64,000 bases of DNA, taken from assembly GCA_036345935.2 (NCBI GenBank), contig JADWOT020001577.1:1907795-1971794 (forward strand), read 5' to 3'. Origin of the DNA: Taenia hydatigena (Eukaryota; Platyhelminthes; Cestoda; Cyclophyllidea; Taeniidae). Numbering within the stretch: the first letter of the stretch is position 1; each line of letters opens with the position of its first letter. Both the position numbers and the translations under genes were made by a program. The notes below the pieces were generated by a model. That model saw only the letters and a program-made list of their open reading frames with translations. It was not told the origin of the DNA and ran no database searches. Positions 24,212 to 34,860 of the stretch are shown here, one piece after another.

Positions 24212-25155
24212 TGTAGTACTTTATTTGTTCTGGACCGCTGATTTTGGCCTCGGTCACTTAGACGGCCATATTGCCTCAGCCGCGTAAGCTGGCCGCCGGG
24301 CCTTATTCCCTTTGTTCATTGAATATGTATTCTACCCTAGTATTATACCTTCTATTGCCTTAAGGAAGTCTTGGGGCACTACATTTGTGGCAGCGGAAAG
24401 GGGACCCGACTTTATACGATTTCTATCCCGATCTCTAACACTTGTGAAAACTAGTGGTACGAAAGAAATGCATGAACTACGGATGGGGCAATCTCTGACA
24501 TCCCACAATAGAAGGGCTGAGATCGGCATTCATCCCATCCCCATGCTCTGCAAGAAAGCTATTAGTAACTGAAGTGACACTAACCTCGAACCACCCGAGC
24601 AAAAGGTTTTGTTCCGGAGATTCCCTTAGCATGGATGCTTAAGGGGACCGGTTCTCTAACGTCTCCTTGTATGCACGCTGATACCCAGCAGGATCCATTA
24701 CTCTGAATTTAGTTTCCAAATCGGGCGGAACTTCACGCCCGTTCGGACAGCTGATGGAAATTAAAGACGTGGCGATCAAGCATCTCCTCAATTGCGCTCG
24801 ATTCTTGCTGACTGGCATGGTTGGCTCGTGGGTGTTTATTCCAGCACTGTATACATTGTGATGGCTGACGCAGGAGGTCCACCAAGGGGCGCAATGTAAT
24901 ACTTTGTTTGCTGGGACTGCCGGTTGCGGTCAGGGAGACAGAGTTGGCCATATTGCTCTAGCTGTGTGGGCTGGCCTCCGGGCGATGCCAGCAGCTCATA
25001 TCCTCTGCCTGTTAAATATATATATGATTCTACCCTAGTATCCTGTCTTCTTTCGCTACAATGCCAGTAGCCTCATTCCCTCTATTCAGTGAAGACGCAT
25101 TCTGCCCTCGTATAATATCTCCTTTTGCCTTGAAGAAGTCTCAAGACGCCGCAGA
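24212..25155 (+). mobile_element. TRIM-like non-autonomous LTR retrotransposon
   Basis: Two LTR-like units in the same orientation flank a 511-bp interior. The 5' LTR is 24212-24383 (TGTAGTACT to GCACTACA). The 3' LTR starts at 24895 (TGTAATACT). One base after the 5' LTR, TTGTGGCAGCGG (24385-24396) resembles a primer-binding site for initiator tRNA-Met (my recalled form is TGGTAGCAGCG, 9 of 11 positions matching). Just before the 3' LTR, AAGGGGCGCAA resembles a short polypurine tract. These signals set the sense strand. The interior is too short for gag or pol and has no convincing ORF, the hallmark of a TRIM. The 3' LTR is rearranged: a truncated copy ends at 25060 and the distal half recurs at about 25061-25155. 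No matching target-site duplication is visible. TRIMs are known in taeniid tapeworms; identity with that family is inference. Confidence 0.7.
24385..24396 (+). promoter_or_regulatory. Candidate primer-binding site of the TRIM
   Basis: TTGTGGCAGCGG starts one base after the 5' LTR. A primer-binding site is expected exactly here, and the match to an initiator tRNA-Met 3' end is good but from memory. Confidence 0.45.
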
Positions 25156-28100
25156 CAGCACTCAAAGATCCCTTTTTCAGTTTACATCCTAACCTCTTAT
25201 TATTCGTGTGAATGAACTATCATCTCAAATTTCGTTTTGTTAAGATCCCACTTTTATAATTCATATAAAACGCAAAAATTTGATGATACTCTAAAGGTTT
25301 TAGTCCAGCGTGCCCAATTTTGCTTTGCAAGTTCCCTCAATTAGTTGTAGAGGGTTCCTCCTCTCCCTCCTGGTTACCCTTGATAGTAGAAGTCTGCGTG
25401 CGCTTAGACATCTTTAATGTGTATGGGTGATAAATACAGCTAGGCGAGATATGGGGGTTCAGGCCGAGGATGTGTCACGCTCCAGGGAGTCTCCGCGCTG
25501 CTCCGTCACGTGGTTCAAATTGACTTCCCGCCTCTAACCTACAAGGCGCATTTAAATAATTAAGTATTACATAGTAAACAATGCTTTACAATTTCTTGTC
25601 TCAACTTTGCTTAATCAGTAGAAAATACAATATTTATCGAAACTGGATTTTTGTACACCTAAATGTGGCATCACGCATACGTTAATTCCCATCCTTAAAC
25701 ATCCATAATTTCTAAATTGAGATTATGGGGAAATTTAAAGCAAAACTAAATGTGTCTGTTGTCATGTGAATGCAATGCGCCTGTCTACCTGGAGCGCAGT
25801 CACTACCCAATGTATCGAACAGACCAATAGGGGAAGTGAGTTTCCAGTGTCTATTTGTGTGTGTGTGCGTAAACATCGCTTTCACGGTTGTAATCATTGT
25901 GATGGCCAGGGCGGCTCAGTTTGTCCCTTTGCTGGGTTTTAATAACATTGCCACTTTTGTGCCGAATCTTCCCATTTGCGTGTTAGATTTTCCAGATTTA
26001 CCGTTAAAACGTCAGTAGATGGTGCTCTACTGACTGTTTAAAGCTGGGTGATTGGCTTCTTTCGAGCATTAAAATAGTGCCCTTCTTCTCTGCGCTGCCA
26101 TTATTACTAACGCAAGGATTAACTGGCAGGTAAATAGCTGGGCACATTTCAATGAAATGACAAAACCAGATGTAGAAGTCTGCGTGACCGTTGCGAGTTT
26201 TGTCATTCTTTGGTTATTTGGTTTGGTGGGTAAACGATGCGTCAATGGGGTTAGCAGGTGTGTTACCAACTGAGGGTGTTGGTTTATGTCAAGAATGATT
26301 GAGGGACTCTCTTGCTCTGCTAAGTTGTTCTGTTTTGCATGTAGGGGCGTTCTTACAGCCCGTGCATGCATCAGGGATTTTCCAACCTCTAAGACGCAAT
26401 TTGGAAGACATTCCCATATAAACTTTGCCAGATTGGACAAATTAGGAGGCTTAACTTGCGGCCTACACTACGTGTTCAGATTGTAAGCTTATTCCAGTAA
26501 ACGCGTGACGTGAATACAAGCCTGTCAAGGCTGTTGCCAAGCTTTAAGTGTAGGCAGAAGTCAATTGTCAAACCGAAGATGGTTTTTGTGTTAGCGTTTT
26601 GGGTCAGTCAATGGAAAAAATGGGTTGGATACCTTAACTACTGTCTAGTCCCTTAAGTAGCATGCGATATGCATGAGGTAGCGTTGGACGCATGCTATTG
26701 GAAAAATACAAAACTAAAAACAGCAAAAACTTTCATGTAACAAATGAGATCACGTCCGCAAAGTATTATGCGCGCTTTTATAAGGGGAACCCGCAGGCTG
26801 TGAAGATGAACTCATCTCGTTTACTACGTTGAGTTAGGGATCATCAACCACTATCGGAAATGCTTCCGATTTTAATTCCATCTCCAAGGGATGGACAAGC
26901 AGGAAGAGCCCCAAATAAGCCATGACTTCAACTTTCCAGTGGTATAAGTCATGAGGTGCGGTCATAGAATGACTGGACTGGGACTTGACTTGATGCAAAA
27001 CCAGTGAGAGCGATTGACTCTTGCTACCAGGCTGAACCCGGTGGCACGAAAGTATTAACTTTGATTGTACAAACAATGCCCACTGCCACCAGCACCACCG
27101 CCCCTTATGATAACAGAAGGCGTGACCCCGTTAGAACACTTGTCCCACTGAGTGTGCGTGTGTGTGTGTGTTCCACATTTCCATATAGCCGAGGTGTCTG
27201 AGGTGAAAATCTGTTTTGACATCTGCACAACCGTAGCAGGTGAGCTGTCTGTTTGCATAGTACTTTCTAAGTTGCGCTGTACTACTTATATGGGTAATTT
27301 TCAGTCTATTGACATTGCCATCTAGGTGAGTTGGTTTTGCGTCATCCCGGTGGATTCATCTATCATAACTATAGTGCTTCAAACCATGGAGACAGATGGC
27401 AGCTTGGGTTGGGTTACACACATATGCCTGTGATGACTGAATGCCATGACAACATCGTTTGTATTGGCAGGTGGGATTGGTGTTCGTGCGGTGCTTATTG
27501 AATGACCCTTGCGAAAGCCAAATAACCCGCTTCCTCCCCTCTCCAGTTAGTAATGGTTTCTTCGGCGAGAATCGGCAGTGATCAACGTACTTTTAAACAG
27601 CACTTTTACTGATAACCTTTGATAGATAAATGCCACCTTCGAGAAGTTGTAGCTTCCCCACTTTCATTTTACTCTCTCTCATACCTTTGGGATTTTCGTG
27701 TCTAGTGAAATCAGAAGATTTTTGTTGCTTATCCACTAGGCATGACATGAAGTGAACTCATTCGTGTGATTGATTAAGTTCCGATTCCCTTTACTCCAGC
27801 TGAACTGCGCACAGGTACGAGAATTCGATAGAAAGGATGGGCTGTAAATGCTTATGCTGATTTAATTTTCCCCCGATCCTTTATTTAACTCTATAATTTC
27901 CATCCCCAAACAACTTGCACTTAGCCACTACCTTTTGGAGGATTTCCGCTGGCCCCATTTGCAGCCTAATTTTGTTGGGTCGCTTGCCCCAACGCAGTCG
28001 GTGCCCTCCACTTCAGCAAGAATAAGAAAATGCGAATTTTTAATTAGGTCAGTAAATGGACTATGAGTGAGAGGGTAGCTTGCTGACCATCAGGTTGGAA

Positions 28101-30838
28101 AACAAGATCGCAGAGCCACGCAAATTATTGAGCAACACAAGAAAAGGGTTCTAAGAGGCTTTCGTTAGAAGAATCACCAGCTCGCAAAATTTAATCACAT
28201 CCAAACATTCTATTTATATTGGATTACCTAGTGACAAGCAAGGAATTTGCCTACCGCTTTAAAAAATATCATTGGTGGAATACGGGGTACGAGGATGCCG
28301 ACAAAGATGCAGATAGGAATGAAAGTGGAGTGATATCTTGCATCTAGCTCATGACATCCTAAAATTCACCATGACGTCTTCTCGTAGGGCAATTTTATAA
28401 CATGCTTTTGCATTGTCGTATGTTGTGGTGTCATACAAGATCAGAAATTGCTTGCCTGAGGTGGAGAGAAAAGTGAGGGACACCGAAGCCGACAACGACG
28501 GGGATGAAGGCGAGGTTTTTCTTGGGTGCCTTTTGTTTAAAATCAAGCTACATCGAGTAGTAGCAGACCTTTTACATTAATTAAGAGCCGGTTCGAATAA
28601 TATGCCATCTTAGGGGTGGGATCCATTCGCTTATCTCCTTACTTCCCGTCACCATTGCTTCCCTTCCCTACTTCATCTTCTTCATCACTCATCTTAGTCA
28701 TTGCTTAAAGTTACTCCTCGGTGATGTTGTTGATGTTACTCTTATTCAATACGTCTATGCTTTAATATTTTCCTGTCACTAATGTTAGACTGTTCAACCC
28801 CCAAAACCCTGGATTTTAGACTGTGGCCTCCCCCATTACATTCTGCATCTTCTCCTCATGCGTTGCGATAGTCTACACTGGCTAACCTCGGCATTTACAG
28901 CATTTGTATTGAGTCGGTTTCGGTTTGCCAAATATCTCATTTGAATTGCATCTATGAGGTTCTCACTACCGACAGTATATGATATGAAATGGGTTTAGAG
29001 TAGGGAGAGGACAGCGCAGGGCATAACAAAGGGTTCTGTACCAATAGGCTGACGCCTGTTGATTCCTGCTTTGTGGCACATGCCCACACCAAACTGAGCC
29101 AAAAAAACGCACTAACTTTTTCAGTTATCTATTGACACCCCTTTAAAGCTGAATCAGCATCGGGCCAGTTTTATGTGAATGTGGGAATTGGCAATTCACC
29201 TTCTTTAAAACCGACATCCAGCGCACCCTCTTAAACATTTAGATCCACTGCCTGCACCAAAACGCTAGAAGTTGGACCAGGAAACTTATGGATGATTTAA
29301 AACCATAACACAGTCAGAGTTCTTCTGAATGCAGGTGTTTGGAAGGAAGCTTTCCGCAAGAATTAATAAAACTCTCTCTAATAACCTTTTGGCATCAGTC
29401 TTACGCATTATTGAGAGGTGTAGTGCTAACATTATTGATACCGATCCGTGCCTCATGGACCCCCATCCAAACACAGCATGTGGTGACATCCGTAAGATTA
29501 TTTTCGCACTTACATAAATAAACAGACCTAAAGAACTAGAGGATTATTATTAGTCTATTCTGTCACCCTCTGGGTCTGACCTCCGGGAGTTTAAAGTTTC
29601 CACGCCTCAGGTGTTCACCTCTGACCGCTTATAGTGCGATTGGCCCCCCGTTGGTCAGCTTCCAAGGTCATTGTTAAGGGACGAGTCCTTCCACAACTAG
29701 GCCAAAATCATTTACCCTGACCGAAATCTGTTCACCGGACGATGGGTGGACTGTGCATCCACTTAAAAAAACATGCCAAACTCAGCATTTATTCAGCTAC
29801 AGCACGTCCCATTAGTGTTGAACATTCTGCAGTGTCACAAATTGTTTTACCATTTACAGTAGTCTAAAAGGCCGAGTCAACAGCTGCTGCCTTATGAACT
29901 GAAATGACCTGCTAGTGTCAAGTTGAGATTGTGCGGTTTTACTACCTGTCCGACCTGCCAACCGACTGCCTAGCAGTGGCATAAGGAGTGGCCCCTCTTG
30001 TGTTGTCACTACCCCAACCTTGTTTACGTCTTTCCCACGGTTTAATATCGTTCTCTCCTTCGCTCCTCCTTCTTATTCTCGGTCGAAGATATAATGGTTG
30101 AATCATCGTGTCCATTGAAGGAAAGGGTTTAATATAAACTATCTCTGTAAGTAGGTGCAGTTGTTCTGCCGTCTAGTTTTCTACGGGGTCTACAGACCAG
30201 AGAGGCATGTCTGCCTTCAAACGTCAAAAGCTGGAAGCTTCGTTGTCTTTTTATGTGAATCAGAGCGTGACGCCAGGGTATCTGTTTGAGTGAACTGATA
30301 AGTATTAAGAGGAAAACCACTTTTCAATCTCCGACTTAATAGATAGGAGTGAGACAAGTACTTGTGAGATCTTTAGAATCTCAGCTAACATCGATGTACA
30401 TGGAACTACTAGAGTTATACTGGGATAGGTCATTTTAAAGACCAATACATCAACGACTTTAGCCCCTCCTTTTACCATAATCCATTAGAATCTGCCACAT
30501 TAGATGAGGCCACTTAGTCGTACTGCCACCTATTCCACTGTGTCTTTCAATAATGTGTAAATGTAGGCCAAGTGGTCTTACAAAAGCACCAGCGAGTGGG
30601 CAACCGATCCGGGATGTTCACTGGCCCGAGCAGCAATTCGATTGGTTCTTGATTAACAGGTGATCAGTCTATAAGCTCTGGCTCCCAATCTTGTTTCATT
30701 ATCGAAGTACCTATCACTGCTTCGTTATACTGATTCGGCTCTTCTTCATTTTCATTCAAGCTTCACGGAAACGTAATCTTTGGAATTATTAACATTATAA
30801 TTTTTGCCACCATGCGGTTGAGAGCTTAGTAAAATAAA
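25156..30838. other. Intergenic DNA upstream of the HES gene, no gene seen
   Basis: There are GT-rich runs near 25.85 and 27.15 kb and only short ORFs. The longest, 123 codons at 26069-26440 on the minus strand, has no domain. Bases 29022-29080 weakly match 23275-23330. Any regulatory elements for the neighbouring HES gene would lie here, but none can be named from sequence alone. Confidence 0.45.
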
Positions 30839-31091
30839 TATAAATGATAACCTGCTTACTTTTTGTGGGCATAGTACCTCTCGGTGCTCCAAAATCAACT
30901 CCGGCATCTTTGTGCCCAAAGTCCTCCCGCCGGTGCGCAGGTGTGCAATGTGTGCGCACCACGCGCTGATTGGTCAGGCTTGGGGATGCACACATGCACA
31001 CATCTACACCACTTGCCAATCACAAACAAGAAGAGATACACTTGCGAGTGCTCTCCCTTCTGTGATCTCACTTTACGAGGAGTTGTGTTAA
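30839..31091 (+). promoter_or_regulatory. Putative HES promoter and 5' UTR
   Basis: The 250 bases before the HES start codon are richer in G+C and CpG than the surroundings. TATAAAT lies at 30839-30845. A class-C HES-binding hexamer, CACGCG, lies at 30960-30965. An inverted CCAAT box (ATTGG) follows at 30969-30973. A stop codon, TAA, directly precedes the ATG at 31092 in the same frame, so the coding region cannot extend upstream. HES proteins commonly repress their own genes, so the CACGCG next to a CCAAT box fits autorepression. The exact transcription start is unknown. Confidence 0.5.
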
Positions 31092-32336
31092 ATGACGCAG
31101 TCACAACAGTCGTCCAAATCGAGAGTGCCTTTGCAACCCTACAATGGAAGTAATCCAAGGCTTTTCCATCCCGGCCAACATTGTCTTGATCCAATGACAA
31201 GTCGGATACACTCACGCAATGGCAATGAAGATGCCAGCCGACTTCGCAAGGTGAGGTTAATTTGTCATACCTTAAATGAGAAACAACGCAATCAGTTGAA
31301 CTAAGTAGTTTAACAATCACAACTCACCTTTATGAGTTAGAAAGAAACTGGCCTGTAGGTGAAAGAAGTGAAGAAGGAAATGGCATTAGTTTAAGAACCC
31401 CGCATCTATGCATTTTCGAATCAGAGGTAGGTAGTCTTCAATGTCCAATCCTGTTCCCCTTCCGATGTGGATTCGTAGCTGTTACTTTGCAGGCTTTTAT
31501 TCTCTCTGTCTCCCTACAACGTAAGAAAACCACGGGGTACGTGATACTCCAAAGCTATGGTATACTAAGTACCCCAGGCGTGAGATTTCATTATTTGGTA
31601 TCATGATGTCTAATCCGCTGAATTTCTGTTAATTAGATCACGAAGCCGCTCATGGAAAAAAAGAGACGAGAACGGATCAACTTGGCCTTGGAATCTTTGA
31701 AGCGTTTTGTAGCAGAACCTATTCTTAAAGAGGTATGCATTATATCCACGTTAAAATTAGTAGTATTTTTAGTATTAATGTAAATCACTAAGGCGTTTTT
31801 ATCCAACATCTCTTATTTAGCCGATGAAAACACGTCTTCGTGATTTGTTGTAGGGAGCTCAAAAATTGGAAAAGGCGGATATTCTAGATCTTACTGTCAA
31901 ATACGTGCACTCCTGTGCTAGCAGTAAGTATTTTGCAACTCCAGCCCCCTATTATCTGTGTTTTGATGGATGCTCTTGTGTTCCTCATTTTCTTTTAGGA
32001 AATTCCTCACCTCATCCATCGCAGACACCATGGCTGAGTTTTCTGGCGGGCTACTCGGCGTGCGAGGCAGTCCTTCGTCACCTCCTCACTGCCACTCCCA
32101 CAACTCCCCTCCAGCCTTACACACTCCCACCCCGCCAGACTGCGGCACTGCTGATGGCCTTAGAGGCAAGAAAAGTGACTGCTGCTTCGGCCTTTCTCGA
32201 TGCTCTAGGGCAAAAAAATTCTGCGGCTTCTCCGTCAACAGCGCTGTCCTCCAATTCAGGAGATCTAAATCCACAACAACAACAACAACAACAGCATCAA
32301 CATCAGGAACGGCCTTCGGTATGGAGGCCGTGGTAA
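31092..32336 (+). CDS. HES/hairy-type bHLH-Orange transcriptional repressor
   Basis: Four exons join in frame: 31092-31250, 31637-31732, 31854-31923 and 31999-32336. The product has 220 residues and would act in the nucleus. Residues about 51-108 form the bHLH domain. The basic region KPLMEKKRRERIN has the proline typical of HES proteins, and helix 2 contains KLEKADILDLTVKYV. PWLSFLAGYSACEAV (about 118-132) is the start of an Orange domain. A Gln/His run precedes the C-terminal WRPW, the Groucho/TLE-binding tetrapeptide that defines the family. An in-frame stop just before the ATG fixes the start. Introns are 386, 121 and 75 nt; the last preserves frame and has no stop. HES proteins bind N-box or class-C sites and repress neurogenic and progenitor genes, often downstream of Notch. 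Which HES paralogue this is cannot be told here. Confidence 0.93.
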
Positions 32337-32490
32337 AGCACTGCGGTTGTCATGACTATCTAGCATATTTCAACTTGAGTGTACCCATTTCGAAAATTAT
32401 TTCTTCTGCAATGAGTGATCCAACCCAACACTGCCCTTTGTGACTCAAGGAATTCGTACACTATGAGCAGTTTTATAGACTTTTTGAAAT

Positions 32491-32496
32491 AATAAA
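32491..32496 (+). terminator. Polyadenylation signal of the HES gene
   Basis: A canonical AATAAA lies 155 bases after the HES stop codon, the first such hexamer on this strand downstream. Confidence 0.65.
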
Positions 32497-33811
32497 TTTC
32501 ATCCACGGAGAGAATCTATTTAATTACAACCTCTGTCTAGAATATGAGAATGATAGAGCTCATTCCATGATAGTCATCTGCTAGTTTTCAGATTCGTGAC
32601 TTGCCATCACATTTCAAATGTTGATGAAATTGAGTTAGCTTTCCATAACGATAACTCGTCCTACTTATCGATTTGGTCACCACACTAACGACACTTTGAC
32701 TGGCTTGCCTTTTAAGCTGTTGGTCTCCCAGGCCTTCTACAACCTCAAGTTTAAGCTGCTGTCTTATCGAGGTCTAGCAGATGACTCTGGTGATGGAACC
32801 GGATCGAGCGTAGTGTGCTGGAAATTCGGTGTTTAGTAAAGTGGTAGGATTCAAGCGTAATAGGAAATGAGTAGCATATTCCAGAATTCGGTAGGCGACC
32901 AAATGTCGGAGCATCACCCCACTATCATAAACCACTCCTTTTGAGTGTATGATGAGTTGTGGACAAAACTGTTCACTTGTTAAAGGCCGGACCATTACAG
33001 CTGAGACCACTCTACTCGATGTAACCGAAAGAATCGCAGTCACACTGGTGAGTCAGTGAGAAGACTGCCAAGCCAACGCATTAGAGCACATCAAACATCG
33101 GAAAACTGATCCACGAAAAGACTTTATGCATGGGATGGGGGATCGATAACGACTCGCATTGATCATCCGTACTCTCCTGGCTATGGTTCTTCGAGTAGCA
33201 GCACCATGCAAGGTAGAAGCAGAGGTGACCGAGACGCAGTTTCTCATCTCTAGAAGCAAAGCGTCCTGCAGGAGGGGAATTCGCTCGCCAGGATTTCCTC
33301 GGTACTGATAGCCTCCAGCGACAGCCAAATAAACAGCTAAACTATTCTTAGAAGGCTCCTAAACTAGCTAAGCTTCGTTTACGAAAACAAGAAGAACTCG
33401 CCCTACCGCAAAATCTTGAGTACTGATTACCGACGCCACAGTATCGTCCAACAATAAGTAGCTACTTATGAGAGATAAGTAGATACAATTACCCAGATGT
33501 GAAAAACCAAAACCTACAAGCGACCCCCTATGCCAATAACCACGACAAACCCCTTGTCACTTGACAAATAAGACCAGCAGGATAAAAGAAGGGTGAGAAG
33601 TCAAGAGACAGCTAAAATGCACACATATTCAATTGGGCACATCAACTAGGAGCCGAGCGCGTGTACACATTTATATCCACACACCACACCCAGACACTTG
33701 CAGTGAGGAGATAGAAAAGTTGGACAAATATCCATTTTGCATGTATTTTCTCCTTCTTGTTGTTTTTCTTCAGCACTCCATGAGGAACAAGTGGGACCAA
33801 AATGCGTCAGT
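32497..33811. other. Tail-to-tail intergenic region, no gene seen
   Basis: This separates the 3' end of the HES gene from the 3' end of the BAZ1A-like gene on the other strand. Only short ORFs occur. TATAAA on the minus strand at 33675-33670 is the best weak candidate for the BAZ1A-like poly(A) signal. Confidence 0.5.
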
Positions 33812-34524
33812 CTAAGTCGGTCGATTTTCGGTGAGTTCTTGCAATCTCTTCTCTAAAAAAGTCGAGACATCCAATGCGCAGCCGTGAAGGCGACTGCCTG
33901 GACGGTTGGACGACGTCCAGTGCTGCGTCAAAAGTCTGCAGAACAACCAAAACAGTGAAAGGCTTGTAGTCCAGCTTAGTACAAGTTAACCGAAATTAAA
34001 AATCATAGCTGCCCAGTTGACTCACCGCAGCTGTGAAACAACCTGTGCCGGACCACCTGGCAGATTGCCCTGTGCCAGAAGGTCCCGTAGACTCTCTAGG
34101 TCATACGCTAAGAGTCCACTCACTGACGGCGATTTCGTCGGGGACGAACCATCGGAGAGGGTGGCGGACCGACGTGGTCTAGTGGAGTTGCGACGTCGTT
34201 GCTGTGCTTGTATCTGCACCGACTGCTCCGACGACACCTCCGACTGACAGGTCTTGCTTAGGGCGCAGCGCAACAGCGGGCGAGCGGCAGAGAGGGCAGA
34301 GACATCAGCTAGAAGCCGTTCTGCTGCCTGCTGTGACCGAATCGGACAAGAAGAGGCCTCACCACTTGCGTCATCGTCCTCTTCTCCATTTTCTGCCTTC
34401 ACCCTACTGACGACTGCATCATCTGATTTCAAGGAAGATGACTGACGGACTGGTGTAGCTGCTGACATCTTAGAGGGTCGTCCCCGTTTGCGAGATACGC
34501 CAGTATCCATAGAGACTCTGCCAA
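33812..34524 (-). other. AT-hook and divergent bromodomain exons (34026-34524, 33812-33935)
   Basis: KRGRPSK near the start of the first exon is an AT-hook. The rest resembles a bromodomain: AAERLLADVSALSAARPLL (helix Z), a basic Ser/Arg insert in the ZA loop, YDLESLRDLLAQGNL (helices A/B), and GSRLHGCALDVSTFLEKRL (helix C). The usual YN of the acetyl-lysine pocket appears as SN. The protein ends 12 residues after FLEKRL at a TAG (33814-33812). The last exon is joined through CG|A, giving QLRLLTQHW. Confidence 0.72.
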
Positions 34525-34828
34525 CTGGATAAGACGAGGCGTAAAACTCGTTTTTATTTAGTCTGCGGACCTTTGACTTTTCGAAGAAAGTGTAGAATGA
34601 GACATTCTACTATTCAGGAATCTTAAACAATTCCGATGCAAATTTATGAACTACCTTATTTGTAGAAAATGATGTTGGCTTTTAATAACTCATTTGACTG
34701 TAGTAACTGTTTGCCAATCCAAGAAAATGGATCTCCAAAGACGTATGCAAAGTTTTAATGCAGGTTCCAAAGGACGATTCATACCAGATGGCCTTGATAA
34801 CGTTTTAATCGAGTTCAATGACAACGAT

Positions 34829-34860
<32 letters not shown>

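Noticed and set aside
26069..26440. 123-codon ORF on the minus strand
   Set aside because: No recognisable motif, no exon neighbours, and length within chance for the number of frames searched.
31866..32336. Unspliced HES frame as a separate 156-residue protein
   Set aside because: It lacks the basic region and helix 1. The four-exon model gives a full bHLH-Orange-WRPW protein; the open frame through the third intron is kept as a possible isoform.
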